DNA of 64,000 bases from Psococerastis gibbosa (GCA_963971405.1 OZ020484.1:17174001-17238000), one strand, 5' to 3'. Positions 1 through 11,349 are shown, counted from the stretch's first letter. The notes: generated by a model not told the origin, from the sequence alone. Numbers and translations are program-made.

Positions 1-290
1 AGTCTGCTATTAGGACTACGTCATAGGCAAGGGCTTACACGTACGCGTGCCTAAGTCGCCACAAACCGACCAACGATCGATCAGTTCTTGCCTTGCACGT
101 CTTCATTACTTCATCCATAAAAATCAGGAATAATAGTGGGCTTAAACTGTCCCCTTGTTTTACCCCTCTTTTCATGGCAAACGAACCTGACTTCTCGCCA
201 TCTAATCGCACTACTCCCTCCATTTTTTCGAACATTGACTGAATTGCGCTGAAACTAAAAACACCTGAAGGAAAATAAAGTCCAAAAGTT
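1..290 (-). pseudogene. Non-LTR retrotransposon (LINE) reverse transcriptase fragment
   Basis: A minus-strand frame from about 235 to 35 reads through the typical fourth block of a LINE reverse transcriptase, with the motif GVKQGDSLSPLLF preceded by an AIQSMFEK-like stretch. The frame then breaks. In another frame at about positions 1-33 the sequence reads AYDVVLIAD, which looks like the catalytic YADD block with residues lost. This is therefore a dead copy, cut by the window edge on its 3' side. The piece is too short to assign a LINE clade. That it is a LINE RT is fairly sure; the upstream limit near 290 is a guess. Confidence 0.8.
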
Positions 291-1544
291 TGACAACCGG
301 CTACCGCACTTGCTAATAGACATTCAATGACTGGGAAGAGGCCCGGGAAGCATCAGGGCTCAGGCATCGCGGGTATAACGGTATTTCAGGTTTGCAGGTG
401 TCACCCCGCTGTAAATTTTACACGACCCTCGCGTGGATTCTATCCAAGTTGTGTTAGCATTACACAACTTGTATTAAGATTTCAACGGTTTTTCGCCAAA
501 TAACAGTAGTTTTTTGCGTTTCATCGTGCTATTATTAAATGTTATCATGTACAATAATATGTATATTAATATCCCTGATATTATGGGGGTAGTTGGGGGG
601 GGGGGGGTCCTCAGTGATACGCCACATATTATTATAATTACATGGCAAAGCTACAAGACTGCGTTACTAGGGGAATGAGGGGAGGGGGTCTAAAATATGA
701 GATTGAAATGGGAGTAGGCCGTTGACATGGCCGCGTTTGGATGTTTTAGATATGTAGAATTTGAAAATTCTACATACAGTAGATCTATTACGGGCGAGAC
801 CGTCGTTCGACTTCATGGAAAATTTATGCATTTATGCACTAAATTGTCATAAAATTTAGTCTCAATTGTACACTGAGAAGTAGTGTAGAATTTACTCGAT
901 TTCGTGTGATTTCTGCAAATGATGGGCTTATGTTTAAACAAATGTGTGTAACTTCCAATCAATTTTATGTAATGTATACATTTTACACAACTCCGTGTAG
1001 AGCGTTCCCGCCAGAATTCAAATTTGTTAAGTAAACATTTAGGATTAACGTATAAATTCAAATTAAATTGTTATCAGTTGATAGTAGACATACCAATGAA
1101 AGCAATAGAAGTCATAGACAATGTTAAAAGAAAATTTCAATCACGATTTAGTAAGAAGTTCAATATTGAGAGGTGATTGTAACATATTGCATGCTTCATA
1201 GCCTAGGTCCTATGTCTTTCAAAAGAAAATCAAAGGACTAGTCTGTTGACTTTCAAAATGAGCTCCTATAACTCTAGAAATGGTAAATTTACTGTTCATT
1301 ATTAGCTACTTTGGCCACAGCGGTCAAGTGGCATGGGTATTAGGCTACTGATGAGGTTTAATACGGGACGGGCCATGAGTCTAAATTCCTACGTGTACAC
1401 CTTTGCCTATCTCAGTTTTTGACAACACTTTAAAATACGTAATTATGAACCCATTTTGATAAACTTGGCAAGTAGAGACTTCTCCTCAATACCTAGACTA
1501 TGATCATTGGCATGATACCTACTAATATAATAGGGTAATAGGCA

Positions 1545-1632
1545 TATGGCAATAATGTAGGAAAGTGTGGGACTCGAACTGACAATTCTTTGATTGGCAG
1601 TGAACAAATATCGCTGCATAAATAGTACAGAT
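1545..1632 (-). repeat. tRNA-like SINE head, degenerate
   Basis: On the minus strand this contains AGTTCGAGTCCCACAC, close to the Pol III B box consensus GGTTCGANTCC. It shares the GTTCGAGTCCCACACTT segment, followed by a short similar stretch, with the better preserved SINE at 12663-12865. No 3' tail or target duplication could be seen, so this is an old or truncated copy. Confidence 0.45.
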
Positions 1633-1633
1633 G

Positions 1634-1805
1634 CAAGGCCGTGCCCAGGTTTTGTTTTCAAGAGGGGTCCAAATTTTTTTTAACGTAATTTATTAATGAA
1701 TTAATGGATAAATTTTTCAAACCATACAGGTTTACATACAAGAATTTATTTCGGGGGGGGGGGGGGGTCCGGACCCCATGGACCACCCCTCTGGGGACGG
1801 CCATG
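1634..1805. mobile_element. G-rich hAT-type MITE, copy 1
   Basis: A 172-base element with terminal inverted repeats that read CAAGGCCGTGCCCAG on the left and, as reverse complement of the right end, CATGGCCGTCCCCAG. It is flanked by tacagatg and tacagata, a 7-of-8 match that fits the 8-base target duplication of hAT transposons. Inside is a run of more than ten G followed by tccggacccc. The copy at 19803-20010 belongs to the same family. It carries no coding capacity. Confidence 0.75.
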
Positions 1806-2492
1806 TACAGATATACTGTATATCACAGGTTCGTGTAGATTTCACCTAAGGGTTGTGTAGACTAAAAAAAAATATGCATTCGCGTATATGGAGCACAAGT
1901 GGTGCGGCTATGACAACACAAGTAGTCATTGCAACTTTAACACAAACTGTAGACTAACTTTTACACCATTCTCTAGTGCTCATATTAACCAAATAGTTCA
2001 GATTTTACCCAACTCCAGCCACCAACGCAATTTTTGTAAAAGGTACATAGCAGCGTTGTATTTTCAGCCCCTTTTATTCGTGTGATATTTACTCAATACC
2101 CACGGCTAGAAAGTACACTGAACACCGAGTAATACTGACCCAATTTTTGGCCTGCGTTAACACTAGTTTCGTGTAAATAGTCACCCTACACAAAATAGGT
2201 TGGTAGAACCCTATCATTGTGTAATGCTTACACTAATGACTTTACACATATCATTTTGTTGATGGAAACCAATTGCTACTCTTAGTTTAAAACAAATTTG
2301 GGTAATCTTTACTTTATTGGGTAATATCCAAACAAGTCCCGGCTTACACAGCGTGTGTAAGAAATATTTTTTTCAGTGAACGTGGTTAATACAGTCAATA
2401 CACTCGCAGGCTATAAAAAAGCGGCATGGTTATTCGGAGCATCTCAACAGACTAAAAATTTATAGGACCCTCGAGTACAAAGCACTCTGAAA

Positions 2493-2771
2493 TTGTATAA
2501 CAATGTCGGAGAATATAGGGGTGATGAGGACAGTTGGAAGGCCTCTAGGGGAAGGGCTAGTCACTTGTTCACAGTTAAATACACATTGGCGAATTATACA
2601 GTGGATTTTGAATTATCGGGTTATGGTTTTGAGTTGGGTCCCTGGGGAGCCACTGTTTTACTACCCTTTGTGGTGGCTAAACCACACCAGCTGTCCTCTA
2701 TTTCCAACATAAAGGATAGTTTCCCAGTCAGCGAGGAAACACTAGGCATTATAAAGAAAGTATTGGTATAA
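2493..2771 (+). other. Unrecognised open frame
   Basis: A 92-codon plus-strand frame beginning at a non-ATG codon (ttg). Its product would contain GYGFELGPWGATVLLPFVV and ends IIKKVLV. I recognise no family. It lies just upstream of a LINE-tail-like fragment in the same orientation, so it may be transposon-derived, or it may be chance. Confidence 0.15.
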
Positions 2772-2889
2772 CTGCCGATGATGTCTTTAAACTTAGAGTA
2801 TTTGAAAGAACTATTGTAAGGTGCAAATACGGAGGGGTAAACGAAAGGGTGTTGGGAGAAGGAGGACAAACGTCTTTATAGACGAGATA

Positions 2890-3043
2890 CAAGATGGAGA
2901 AAGGCAAAAGACCAAGGAATCGATGAAGAGATGAGGTGGAAAGTGACCTGTTGAAGATGTGGCTGGCGGCTTGTAAGAGGAATATCAAGCACCGGGATGT
3001 CTGGAGCTACAGCGCCGATGAAGAAGTAGTTAAACTGTGCTGA
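2890..3043 (+). pseudogene. Degenerate LINE ORF2 C-terminus
   Basis: In one plus frame the sequence reads GKRPRNR, stop, RDEVESDLLKMW, then HRDVW and a stop at about 3043. This matches the C-terminal pattern of many non-LTR retrotransposon ORF2 proteins (GRPRxRWxDxVExDLxxLG ... DRxxW). An in-frame stop replaces the usual Trp of the RW pair. It is a small, dead fragment. Confidence 0.5.
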
Positions 3044-3239
3044 AGCCTGAGTCCCAATTTCTTCGTGCCAATGGGCTGGTGATGCAGTGGCGAAGTGACA
3101 GGTTTATGAGGGGAGGGGCCAGGGGGTGTATCATTTAGCGCACCCCCATTTTCATAAAAATTTAGAAAAAACATGCATGGAGGTACGCAGCTTTTAAATG
3201 AAGGGCATGACTTAAGTATCCCTAAGCGCCCGAGGGTTC

Positions 3240-3500
3240 GAGGGGACTATAGGGGGGGGGGGGGGATTTCGAAAGAATCGGCCTATGGAATAGTGGGGTT
3301 TTACGCATTTTGATATCGGTAGCGAGGAATATAATATTTATTTTAATAGACCTGAAATAGTATGGGATTTACGTATTTTCTACAGGGGCAATGTTTACAG
3401 TTTATAGACGTAGACTTATTGAAAGTGCCTGAAACAGGGGCGTCAGGAGGAACTTTTTTTAAGCTATAGTGGGGTTCAACGTATTTTGTCAGCAAATTTG
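3240..3500. repeat. Poly-G and 'ggggttttacgcatttt' repeat module
   Basis: Contains a G run near 3253 followed by atagtggggttttacgcatt and a second, weaker version near 3463-3485. The same module recurs at about 38.6-38.95, 40.6-40.7, 43.5-43.7 and 44.0-44.3 kb inside G-rich MITEs, so this is probably a worn member of that group. I could not define its ends. Confidence 0.45.
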
Positions 3501-5590
3501 GCGCCATCTATTCTATTTTACTATCGTTATACCGCCAGATTTTTGACTTACTTACAATGCAATAAAATAATTATTCCTCTTAGTGAAAACTGATAAGCCA
3601 TCTTTTAAGGGCTTAGAGTGAGGTCTGACAACTAGTACAAATTGAACGAAAAATTAAAATCTACCTAACCCACGCATAAAAACTATTCATGTAACTGAAC
3701 TGATGCCATTTCCAATGAATTATAATGCAATGTGTCACACACCTGCATATGTGTGGCCATGGGGAGTCCCGGAAAAAGGAACAATTACTCACAATTTATC
3801 CAGCCATCTGTATAACATATTAAGTTTCTGGAAAGGTCTCGAGATATCCTCCCGCAAAGTTAATCTTTAATAATGTGCATTGATAAACCTTTATTATAGT
3901 CTCAGCAAGCAGTCGTTTACGGAGTTACCAATAAAAATCCGTGTGAATGTCACATAAGGGCACTTGAACAACGGATATCTGGTGTTGGTAGTGCAGCTGT
4001 ATAGAATTACATTAAGTAATCTTCTGCAAAATCAGGGAGTTCAACTGACCGGTATTTTACACACATTGATTAAAAAGTACCTACGTAAGCTGTTCAAGGA
4101 TAACATTTATAAAGACAATGTTAAGGTACCGGTATGTATTACTCATTATATGGTATATATAAACTGACATTAAATCAACTTTGGTTGAAGAGGTAACCTC
4201 CCCGTTATAAACGAAATGCTTTTGACCATTGGCACACTGATAACACATGTCCCAGACGTCCACCCATATGTATCGTGGACAAGCACGTCAGGCTTCCTCA
4301 CCATTCGCATAGGTACATGCATATAGTATATAGACAGCTAAATCATGGTTGCATGTGCGAGTGTTAGCAAAAATATTCATAAGCTGCTTCCTGTTAGTAG
4401 AGCAATCCTTGTCCGGTGGTGAAATCATTAAAAGAACGATATTTTCATCAAATTTCCTACAAACGCTTAAGTTTATTGTTGGGAAAGAAGCCGCCATTTA
4501 AATGAACATTCGATAAATACGACGGCCACTTCACAATCCCATCACCGGAGACTCCTTTCTCTACATTCGTCATTCCATCGTGCATCGGTCAAAGAAGAAA
4601 ACATAAAAGGCAATAAAATTACTCCTGAATGCGGTCCTGGCATTGTGTACAAGAACAGAATAAAAGAGGTTTGCATACAGCAGCCCACGATCTGGTCACG
4701 GTAAGTTGCATTCGAAGATGGGTAGTCGTGGGCAATAATTGGAAAACAGTTTGTAGTTGTCAATAAAGCACTCGAGCATCCATTACCGGCTGATTTGAAT
4801 TCAATGCAAGTGTCATTGATGACGGACCAGTCGAGCTGTGAGCTCAGTCCATTGACCACCATGGAGCGTATAGAGCTCAATGCTTCTTACTAGCCGGGTC
4901 CATGATGGGGTAGTATGGCAGAAAGATCTAATGGCGCAGCCAGGGAGGGGGTTCAAGTCTCCGATATCAGAGAAGAAATGGCAAGCAATAATAAATACAA
5001 ATTAAAAATTGAGGGAAACCAGAAAATGAAGTCATCAAACAATGTAGCAGACTTAACTTTGAAAGAAAGCTCAGGAACAAAGTCTGCGAAGCATGGTAAT
5101 AGTGTTATTATATTATTATTATTATTATAAAAAAAAATATATATATTATTATTGTATTTGAAGTTGTGTCGAACACCCTTTATAACGAGGCGAAGCCACG
5201 CGAAATGTTATGTTATGTTATGGGTCAAAAATAAGAGAGTTATTTATCCTGGGGGAGAAATTCAGAGCAGAAGTCAGAAGCAGAATTCATTGTGGAAATA
5301 TTGGAAGAAAATTGCATTTTCTGAATATATTATTTAGTCGGTACCATGAAGGAAAAGCTGATTATCGCTTTTTTTGGTCTCAGTTCCTGTGTGCACGTTA
5401 GAAAATCTCCGACGGTGCTCTTCTGGAGCTTTGGCGCCAGAGGCGGCCGCCTCACCGTCTCATATAGCCCAGCACGGCCCTGGAAGAAATAGCGGCTGGT
5501 ATCGCCTTGTCATTCCCTTAGACTCTGGTCTAGACTAGAGGCCAGAAAGAGGTCGTCAGCTATGAAGAGGTTGGGCCGGTTAGGGCAGAG
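3500..5590. other. No gene recognised; AT-rich stretch
   Basis: Holds no gene I can recognise. A minus-strand frame of about 112 codons at 4542-4880 is listed separately. Around 5104-5152 there is a short (ATT)n/(AT)n microsatellite. Confidence 0.4.
4542..4880 (-). other. Unrecognised 112-codon open frame
   Basis: This minus-strand frame is among the longer ones outside the LTR element. The predicted peptide has a Cys-containing stretch (NDTCIEFKSAGNGC), a hydrophobic stretch (MQTSFILFLYTM) and no motif I can name. It begins just after two tandem stops (tag taa) without an obvious ATG context. It could be an exon piece, a transposon remnant or chance. Confidence 0.15.
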
Positions 5591-5599
5591 TTAGCCCAA

Positions 5600-5890
5600 G
5601 TCAGGTCAAGTTAGCCCATCTCCTTGGCGTTACGGCCCGTGGAGGGCCTTGGCCTGCTCCGCCACGTCGCGACGCCAAGGGTGACCAGACCCACCTCGAC
5701 ATCGTCCAGCCATCGCATCCATGGGCGTCCCGCTCGTCTTCTCCCTTGGGGCACCTTGTGTAAGGCTGCTCTTGTAGCCCTATTGTCTGGCATTCATTCC
5801 ACGTGCCCAAGTCACCTGATGCGGGCCCACTCGATTTCGGCTACTATCGTTGGTTCTTATTGGTATATCGCGTAGAGCTCATTATTTCTA
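5600..5890 (-). pseudogene. LINE ORF2 3'-end fragment
   Basis: The minus strand encodes GRRRAGRPWMRWLDDVE, then LVTLGVATWRS. This is the classic C-terminus of many arthropod non-LTR retrotransposons (GxxRGRPxxRWLDDVExDLxxLGVxxWR). Upstream in the same frame the usual AxIEWARIRxLGHVE block is visible but interrupted by two stop codons. The copy is therefore non-functional and 5'-truncated. The GC content is clearly above its surroundings, as expected of former coding sequence. Confidence 0.8.
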
Positions 5891-6060
5891 CGGATACGAC
5901 ACTCTCTCTCTTTGTCCCTCCCTGGAGCCCATTCATAGATCAAATTATCCATATGCATAGCTCTATATACTTTACTACCATGAAGGTGGCATGGGGCAAA
6001 TGGTCTGGTCTTATGTCTTATATTAGATAGTTACTGCCGGAACAATGGGATGGGGTCTTC

Positions 6061-6474
6061 TTAAAGCTCATTAAATTGTATTAATGTAATATTTGTTGGC
6101 CTATGAAATTGGGGGCCCCCGGTGGATGCGGATTGTGATTTGCTGTCATACAATAATTTATCTCGTGGTCTGATTTTGTGTCTAAATATAAGGGTCCCTG
6201 TTGAAGTTATTGTGAAGTCGAGATGACCCATTGGTACTTGATAGTTAATTTGAAATGGTAAAGGAGTGGTTAAAGAGCCTTCTCGTTTTGATGACTTGCA
6301 GTTGCAAACTACCTCCAACTTGATCAAGACTGACAACCGTTGATTGGATTGCAGCTTCAGACAGACTGGACACCCATAAAGCTGGCTAATAACCAACATT
6401 ACAGACATGCAGTAAAGTAGATTATCAACAAGAACTGAGCCAGATGAGAGGGCATCAGCCAAAATATGAAGACA
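6061..6474 (-). pseudogene. Possible Mutator-like transposase fragment
   Basis: A 133-codon minus-strand frame contains ISQLYGCPVC, then LSVLIKLEVVCNCK and FQINYQVPMG. The order and spacing (CPxC, a LxVxC strand, a second Cys pair, then a FEVNxR-like segment) resemble the N-terminal zinc-binding part of Mutator-like transposases common in arthropod genomes. The second metal site is irregular and the downstream region diverges, so the copy is dead if real. It lies directly left of the pogo-like element at 6498. Confidence 0.35.
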
Positions 6475-6497
6475 AATTTTATGGAATTTAGGAACTA

Positions 6498-7205
6498 CAG
6501 TAGGGCCTAGTTAATCCGGAGAGGAATAAACAAGATCCTTTCCTGATTATCGAGGGGTCCGGATTATAGTATGCCATATTTAATGGTAGTAATGCGCCCA
6601 TTCCATTGGCCGGCTAGGGCTATTTCCAAAAACAGTGACGTGGTAGCAGACATTCAAGACTTAGGTTGCGTTTCCACCGATCTCGCACTGCAGAATGCAA
6701 ATGACATTGATGGAAATTAGAATTTTTCTTTTTATAGAAATCTATTAAAATGTTTGTACTTAACATATCCCATGACGCCATTTTTTAATTTTAGTTTGTT
6801 TGTTTGTGATTTTACTGTATGATCATTGATCAATTTTAACTATGGCATAGAGGAAAATAAACATTTCCGTCAATTCTGCAATGCGAGGTCGGTGGAAACG
6901 ACACCTAAGTCTTGAATGTCTGCTACCACGTCACCGTTTTTGGAAATAGCCCTAGCCGGTCAATGGAATGGGCACCTAAACACATGTTTAACCTTAGATT
7001 CTTTAATCAATTTTTAAATTACAGCATAAAGACAAAAATGTTCAAAATTACAACCATGTAAGAAAAACAAAAAGTTAAAATTAAACAATAGTTAGCACTT
7101 TCTATCACAGAGAGTAATCAAATAATTTCGCATATTAGTTTTAAAAAAGAAAGAGAAGGAATTGGTGCGAAAATGTCAATCACACGGGAGTCCGGATTAC
7201 TACGG
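6498..7205. mobile_element. Pogo/Tigger-like element with a nested MITE
   Basis: The left end reads CAGTAGGGCCTAGTTAATCC and the right end, as reverse complement, CCGTAGTAATCCGGACTCC. The shared GTAATCCGGA core with internal ccggattat repeats is typical of pogo/Tigger ends. A TA dinucleotide sits on both sides, matching the TA target of Tc1/mariner. The interior has no transposase and is mostly occupied by the foldback MITE at 6593-6976, which must have arrived later. Confidence 0.5.
6593..6976. mobile_element. Harbinger-like long-TIR MITE, copy 1
   Basis: About 384 bases whose ends are inverted repeats of more than 70 bases, including CTAGGGCTATTTCCAAAAAC and GTAGCAGACATTCAAGACTT, with an inner pair around CACCGACCTCGCATTGCAGA. 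TAA flanks both sides, consistent with the TWA target duplication of PIF/Harbinger elements. A close copy lies at 45031-45410. There is no coding capacity. Confidence 0.7.
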
Positions 7206-7352
7206 TAATTTAATTTACAATTCCAATAAACTATAAGTTAAAAGCTACGAGTAGGTACATCAAAATTAAGAAACATGCCATTGAAGTTCAAATGCTTCAA
7301 TGTTATAATGTGTAAGATATAAATGATGCCAACAAATCAAAAAGGAATTTTT

Positions 7353-7390
7353 GCTTTCCAATTTATACGTAGTATAAGGAAAGCTTTGTT
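7353..7390 (+). repeat. Fragment of the 'GCTTTCCAATTTAT' family
   Basis: About 38 bases match the 5' end of the elements at 20460, 51285 and 61598 (gctttccaatttatacgtag). The match stops abruptly after aagctttg, so this is a 5' fragment only. Confidence 0.6.
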
Positions 7391-7762
7391 TAAAAAGCAG
7401 CGGGTTTGTAGCAGAGATTGATGCATATTTAAATAACTTCTCAGAATTAGTTTCTGGACCGAGGATAGAAAACATAATTGTTGGCGATGTTAGAAAAGAA
7501 ACAGGCTTCTTCTTTCTAAGTGGCCATCATCGATTCCTTCTATCATTTCAATCATCACTTGGGCTAAAAGTAATTAAATCCTATCTAGAAGGCGTGTTGC
7601 GTTGCTGGACGATGCAAAAACGTGCGAAGCATCTCCTTGTCTTGCCGCCGCAATCCCTATATAATGTCTAACCTTGCTTTTACCGTTGCTAACTTTTATT
7701 AGGGTCGTTAAAACCATCCCTAGCAAAGCAATGTGTGGAGGAAAAGTATAAAATTAGTTCGA

Positions 7763-7922
7763 CTTCGATGGCCAGGTGGTAATGTGCTTGCCCTTATGCG
7801 AGTCTTTATACGCCATGCAATCGGAGACGTGTTGTAACTCAACACGGGTAATAACCTATATAGAGGCGACTAAAGAGGTCAATCGGATACATTCATTAAA
7901 TTGTTTGTATGCTATTAACATT
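7763..7922 (+). repeat. tRNA-like SINE, family B copy
   Basis: Shares with 15177-15333 the blocks aatcggagac, gtaactcaaca and agaggc(g/a)act, then an attgtttgta ending. The start (ggccaggtggtaatgtgctt) resembles a tRNA A-box region, but no clear B box is seen. A 3' part of the same family lies inverted at 19478-19570. I infer a tRNA-derived SINE; family identity is unknown. Confidence 0.4.
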
Positions 7923-8552
7923 TTTTTTAAACAAAAAAAAGAGCTTCGGACAGGGAAAATCGTGGGTGAGTGCTGTGCTGATTTACCAGAATAAGGCTGA
8001 ATTAGCAACCGCTATTTTCAGGATTTTATATCTCATCTTTCGATTCTATTGTACAATACTACTACCAGCTCCAGCTTGGCCCAGTACTCATAATGTCTAA
8101 TGAACCCGATTTCATGCCAAAGTCTTTTGTCTCTCTTTGGCTAATTTCAAGGGACTGAACGATTTTCGATGCTATACCGTAGTGCAATTTTATTATTATC
8201 ATAAATATGGGCTTTGCTCTCCTTAGCTTCCAGGTATTGTAGACAATAATTATAATATGTTGTAGGCGTAAGTATGAATTGAAAGTTTCAACTCATGCTT
8301 GCTGAACATTCTACAGTAATACCGATGCTGTATATTGGTTTACGATTTTACAGCATAAATAGGGTTACCAGACGTCAGGGATTCAGACTACCGTCAGGAA
8401 TATCAGCTGAATTGCCGGGTGAATATCAGGAATTTTACGAGAAACATGCAAATAAAAAAAAATGATTTTGTAACGCAATTTTATTTATATTAATTCTAGC
8501 ATAACAGCCAGTTTTTAACAGTGAAATGCACAAGTAAATTTACATTTTGGTT

Positions 8553-9002
8553 CAGCAGCCTGATCGAGGCGATTATAATACCGGGGTTAAATAAATACCC
8601 TAGGATTATAACTGTAAACAAACAAATTTTGAATAGCACTTTCCATTATAAAATTATATTGTTTACCAACAGCCTGATCGAGGCGATTATAATACCGGTA
8701 TTTATTGAATCCCCTGGTAATAAAAATGTAAACAAGATAATTTTGTAATGGAAAGTGCTATTCAAAATTTGTTTGTTTACAGTTATAATCCTAGGGTATT
8801 TATTTAACCCCGGTATTATAATCGCCACGATCAGGCTCCAGGGGATTAAATAAATACCGGTATTATAATCGCCTCGATCAGGCTGTTGGTAAACAATATA
8901 ATTTTATAATGGAAAGTGCTATTCAAAATTTGTTTGTTTACAGTTATAATCCTAGGGTATTTATTTAACCCCGGTATTATAATCGCCTCGATCAGGCTGC
9001 TG
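8553..9002. mobile_element. Compound palindromic MITE
   Basis: The left arm (8553-8717) and right arm (8838-9002) are near-perfect inverted copies starting CAGCAGCCTGATCGAGGCGA. The centre contains a further inverted piece with the same gcgattataataccgg and tttgtttgtttacagttata blocks. It looks like a MITE into which a second copy of the same family inserted, or which was partly duplicated. Single simpler relatives are at 42660-42824 and 35353-35742. There is no coding capacity. Confidence 0.7.
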
Positions 9003-9974
9003 GTGTCAGGAATTGAGCTTTCTGAAATCTGGTAACACTAAAGCATAAACAACATTGACGAGCCTATAGTTGACTAATTGAATGCTTCCACATGGGACCC
9101 GAAATATGTGTGTGGGCTTATATGCCGTGTACAGTAAGTCTTCCTCGACTCATTACTCAATCAGTAAGAGTAATTAAAGTTGAGAATGCATGATACGACT
9201 ACCATAACTCTACTTTATACGACCGTCATTATCTACCAACATGTTTCATAAAAAAAGACTTATAAGACTGCAATGAAGGAGCTCCCAGCAAATTATCCAT
9301 ATCAATAGAGCGTTATTAATTTACGATGGGAGAACAACTAATAAAGCTTTTGCCTCACAATTAATTCGCCGAAGAATATCGCTAAGGCCACATGCAGGCA
9401 ATGCACATAAATTGCTGTTTTATATGCAAATGCAATGTTCCCGAGTGGGAATGAATCACCCTATATCTAATCCGTAAGCATGATGATAAAACTAAGAGCT
9501 TCATGACCGCCAGTCTCAGAAATGGCCCATGGGCATTAGTGAAATGTTCACCTTTGGTAATCTTAGGTGTGGGCTGTTTTAAACACTTCTGGGATTGCAT
9601 AAATACTTAATTAATTAACAATATTAATGATTAATATGCCACTGGCGCACCGCTAGGAATTTTAGCATGGGGGTGCCGCATTACTGCACAATTGAATTCA
9701 GAATTCTTTACTGGGTTAATTGTTATGCATTTAGGCGACACCACCATGTTCCAATGCATAAAACGGTGCTCCAGTATTACTTACGAAATCTTTTTTAACC
9801 ATTGTTGGGATATACCTAGACGTAGTACGTAGTACCTAGTACGTTGAGAAATTTCCATATTTTACAAAATGACTTCAGTGTGACTGTCACAGAGGCGCAC
9901 TCAGTCTATATGAGTTTAATCAGATTAAGAAATACACTTATATTGCACTTAACCAGCAAATAGCCAAGCTAATA

Positions 9975-10468
9975 GGGGTCTTCACAGTGTTGGTGTTATC
10001 GAGTTAGATGCTGTGCTATCCAAGTTAACACACATCGTGAGTGTACCTCGGGAGTGAGTTATCATGCTATATTTAACAGGGTAAACAACGTGGTAGTAGT
10101 CAGACGTTCGTGGCATGGTTTTAAAGAAAGTGGCAGTGCCACATTTGTTTATATTTTTTGTTCATTTCGGTTATTATAATTTTAAGTATTTACGGTAATT
10201 GCTTGTGATAATAGATTATACAAATAATTTAAATACTACAATATTTTAAACGCGTGTTTCAAATCAATCAACAAAAACAAAGATGGCGGTGTTCAAACCT
10301 GAGCTATCGATCGCAGCGCAAGTTAAATAGCACACTTAACCAACTTGAAAGTGCGTTTAGGACAGCATGCTGGTTGGCTTGGTTATCGGGTTATCGGTGT
10401 GTTAACTTAACTTGATATAACACACTTAACTAGGTATAACTCGATAGCACGAACACTGTGGAGACCCT
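9975..10468 (+). mobile_element. 500-base TA-flanked MITE, copy 1
   Basis: Ends match GGGGTCTTCACAGTGTTCGT in inverted orientation, with about 30 bases of terminal repeat extending to ttatcgagtta. The left side is TA; the right end has mutated (gagaccctttc). The interior contains aagatggcggtgttcaaacc. Copies 11914-12415 (opposite orientation) and 47868-48368 (same orientation) align over the full length. A TA target suggests a Tc1/mariner-type mobiliser. Confidence 0.75.
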
Positions 10469-11172
10469 TTCTATTCTACCTCTAACTAAAGTGGTGAGAA
10501 GAAAAAATCAGTCCCCCATGAACCTGACACATTACATTTTTTATGTATCATATTATAATGAGTAGGTACCGAACTTATCATAACTGCGTAGCATATATCC
10601 ATCAATATACAGAAATAGACAATACTAGTTGGGAAAACTACATAACGGAAGAAAATACTAGCAAACAGTGAACCCTGCCATTCAGATAAAAAAATATATA
10701 TGAAAGGCTCAAGTAATAATAAATCAGGATGAACAAGAACTATCCGACAACCTTAAAAACACAATATTGTTTAATGTCTTCCTGGAAAACGGGAGGAAAC
10801 AAAAGTGTATACAAGGCGAGAGGTCTGGACTCTGGAGCATAAATGGGCCCATCAAATTGTTGTCGGATAGTTTTCTATTGCAAAGTAATGGGCTATTCCG
10901 TGTTGATGAAGAGGTGGGAGGTGGAGAATAAGAAGCCCATTTGCGAGCCAAGGACCAAAAACTCGAAAATGAAGGGAAATTAGTAGGCTATTTGTCCGAC
11001 TAGGGACAAAAAATAATGTTCTGTGAATTGCCAGCAGGAGGTACCGACCTTTTTGTCCGTCTTTTGTAGAATTATTAACTCGCGTGGCAAGACTACCCAC
11101 TGAGGTAGGCAACGGAACTGGCCAATTTTGTTGACCTGAACGCCAACAAATAATAAATGTGTTGAGACTTTA

Positions 11173-11349
11173 GCGGCTATTCCACTTGTCAATATTCCGT
11201 CATTTGTGCATCAAAAATTGATGAGATGTTTGTTTTAATGAGACTATTGCGTAGATACTTAACTTATCTATTATAAATTAAGTTATAATATGGTAGCCAC
11301 TTATTATTGATGCATAAATGACGGAATATTGACAAGTGGAATAGCCGCC
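11173..11349. mobile_element. Foldback MITE, GGCGGCTATTCCA type
   Basis: About 177 bases with roughly 50-base terminal inverted repeats starting GCGGCTATTCCACTTGTCAA and closing with the reverse complement. The same family, interrupted by another transposon, occupies 37761-39401. The ends resemble those at 42482, 45031 and 51104 (GGNGCyyATTCCA), suggesting a common Harbinger-like mobiliser. Confidence 0.65.

Larger units (their letters stand above)
400..2400. repeat. Region dense in TTACAC/GTGTAA-like hexamers
   Basis: Across about 2 kb, variants of tttacac, acacaa, gtgtag and gtgtaa recur on both strands in clusters: about 410-480, 860-1010, 1825-1960 and 2160-2370. No long reading frame accounts for this. 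Scattered short motifs of this kind are typical of the subterminal regions of some DNA transposons, but I could not find matching terminal inverted repeats, so the identity is open. A G-rich hAT MITE is inserted at 1634-1805 and a tRNA-like SINE head lies at about 1550-1630. Confidence 0.3.

Noticed and set aside
8553-9002. CRISPR-like repeat array
   Set aside because: The repeats are inverted, few and of unequal spacing; they fit nested MITEs in a eukaryotic setting.
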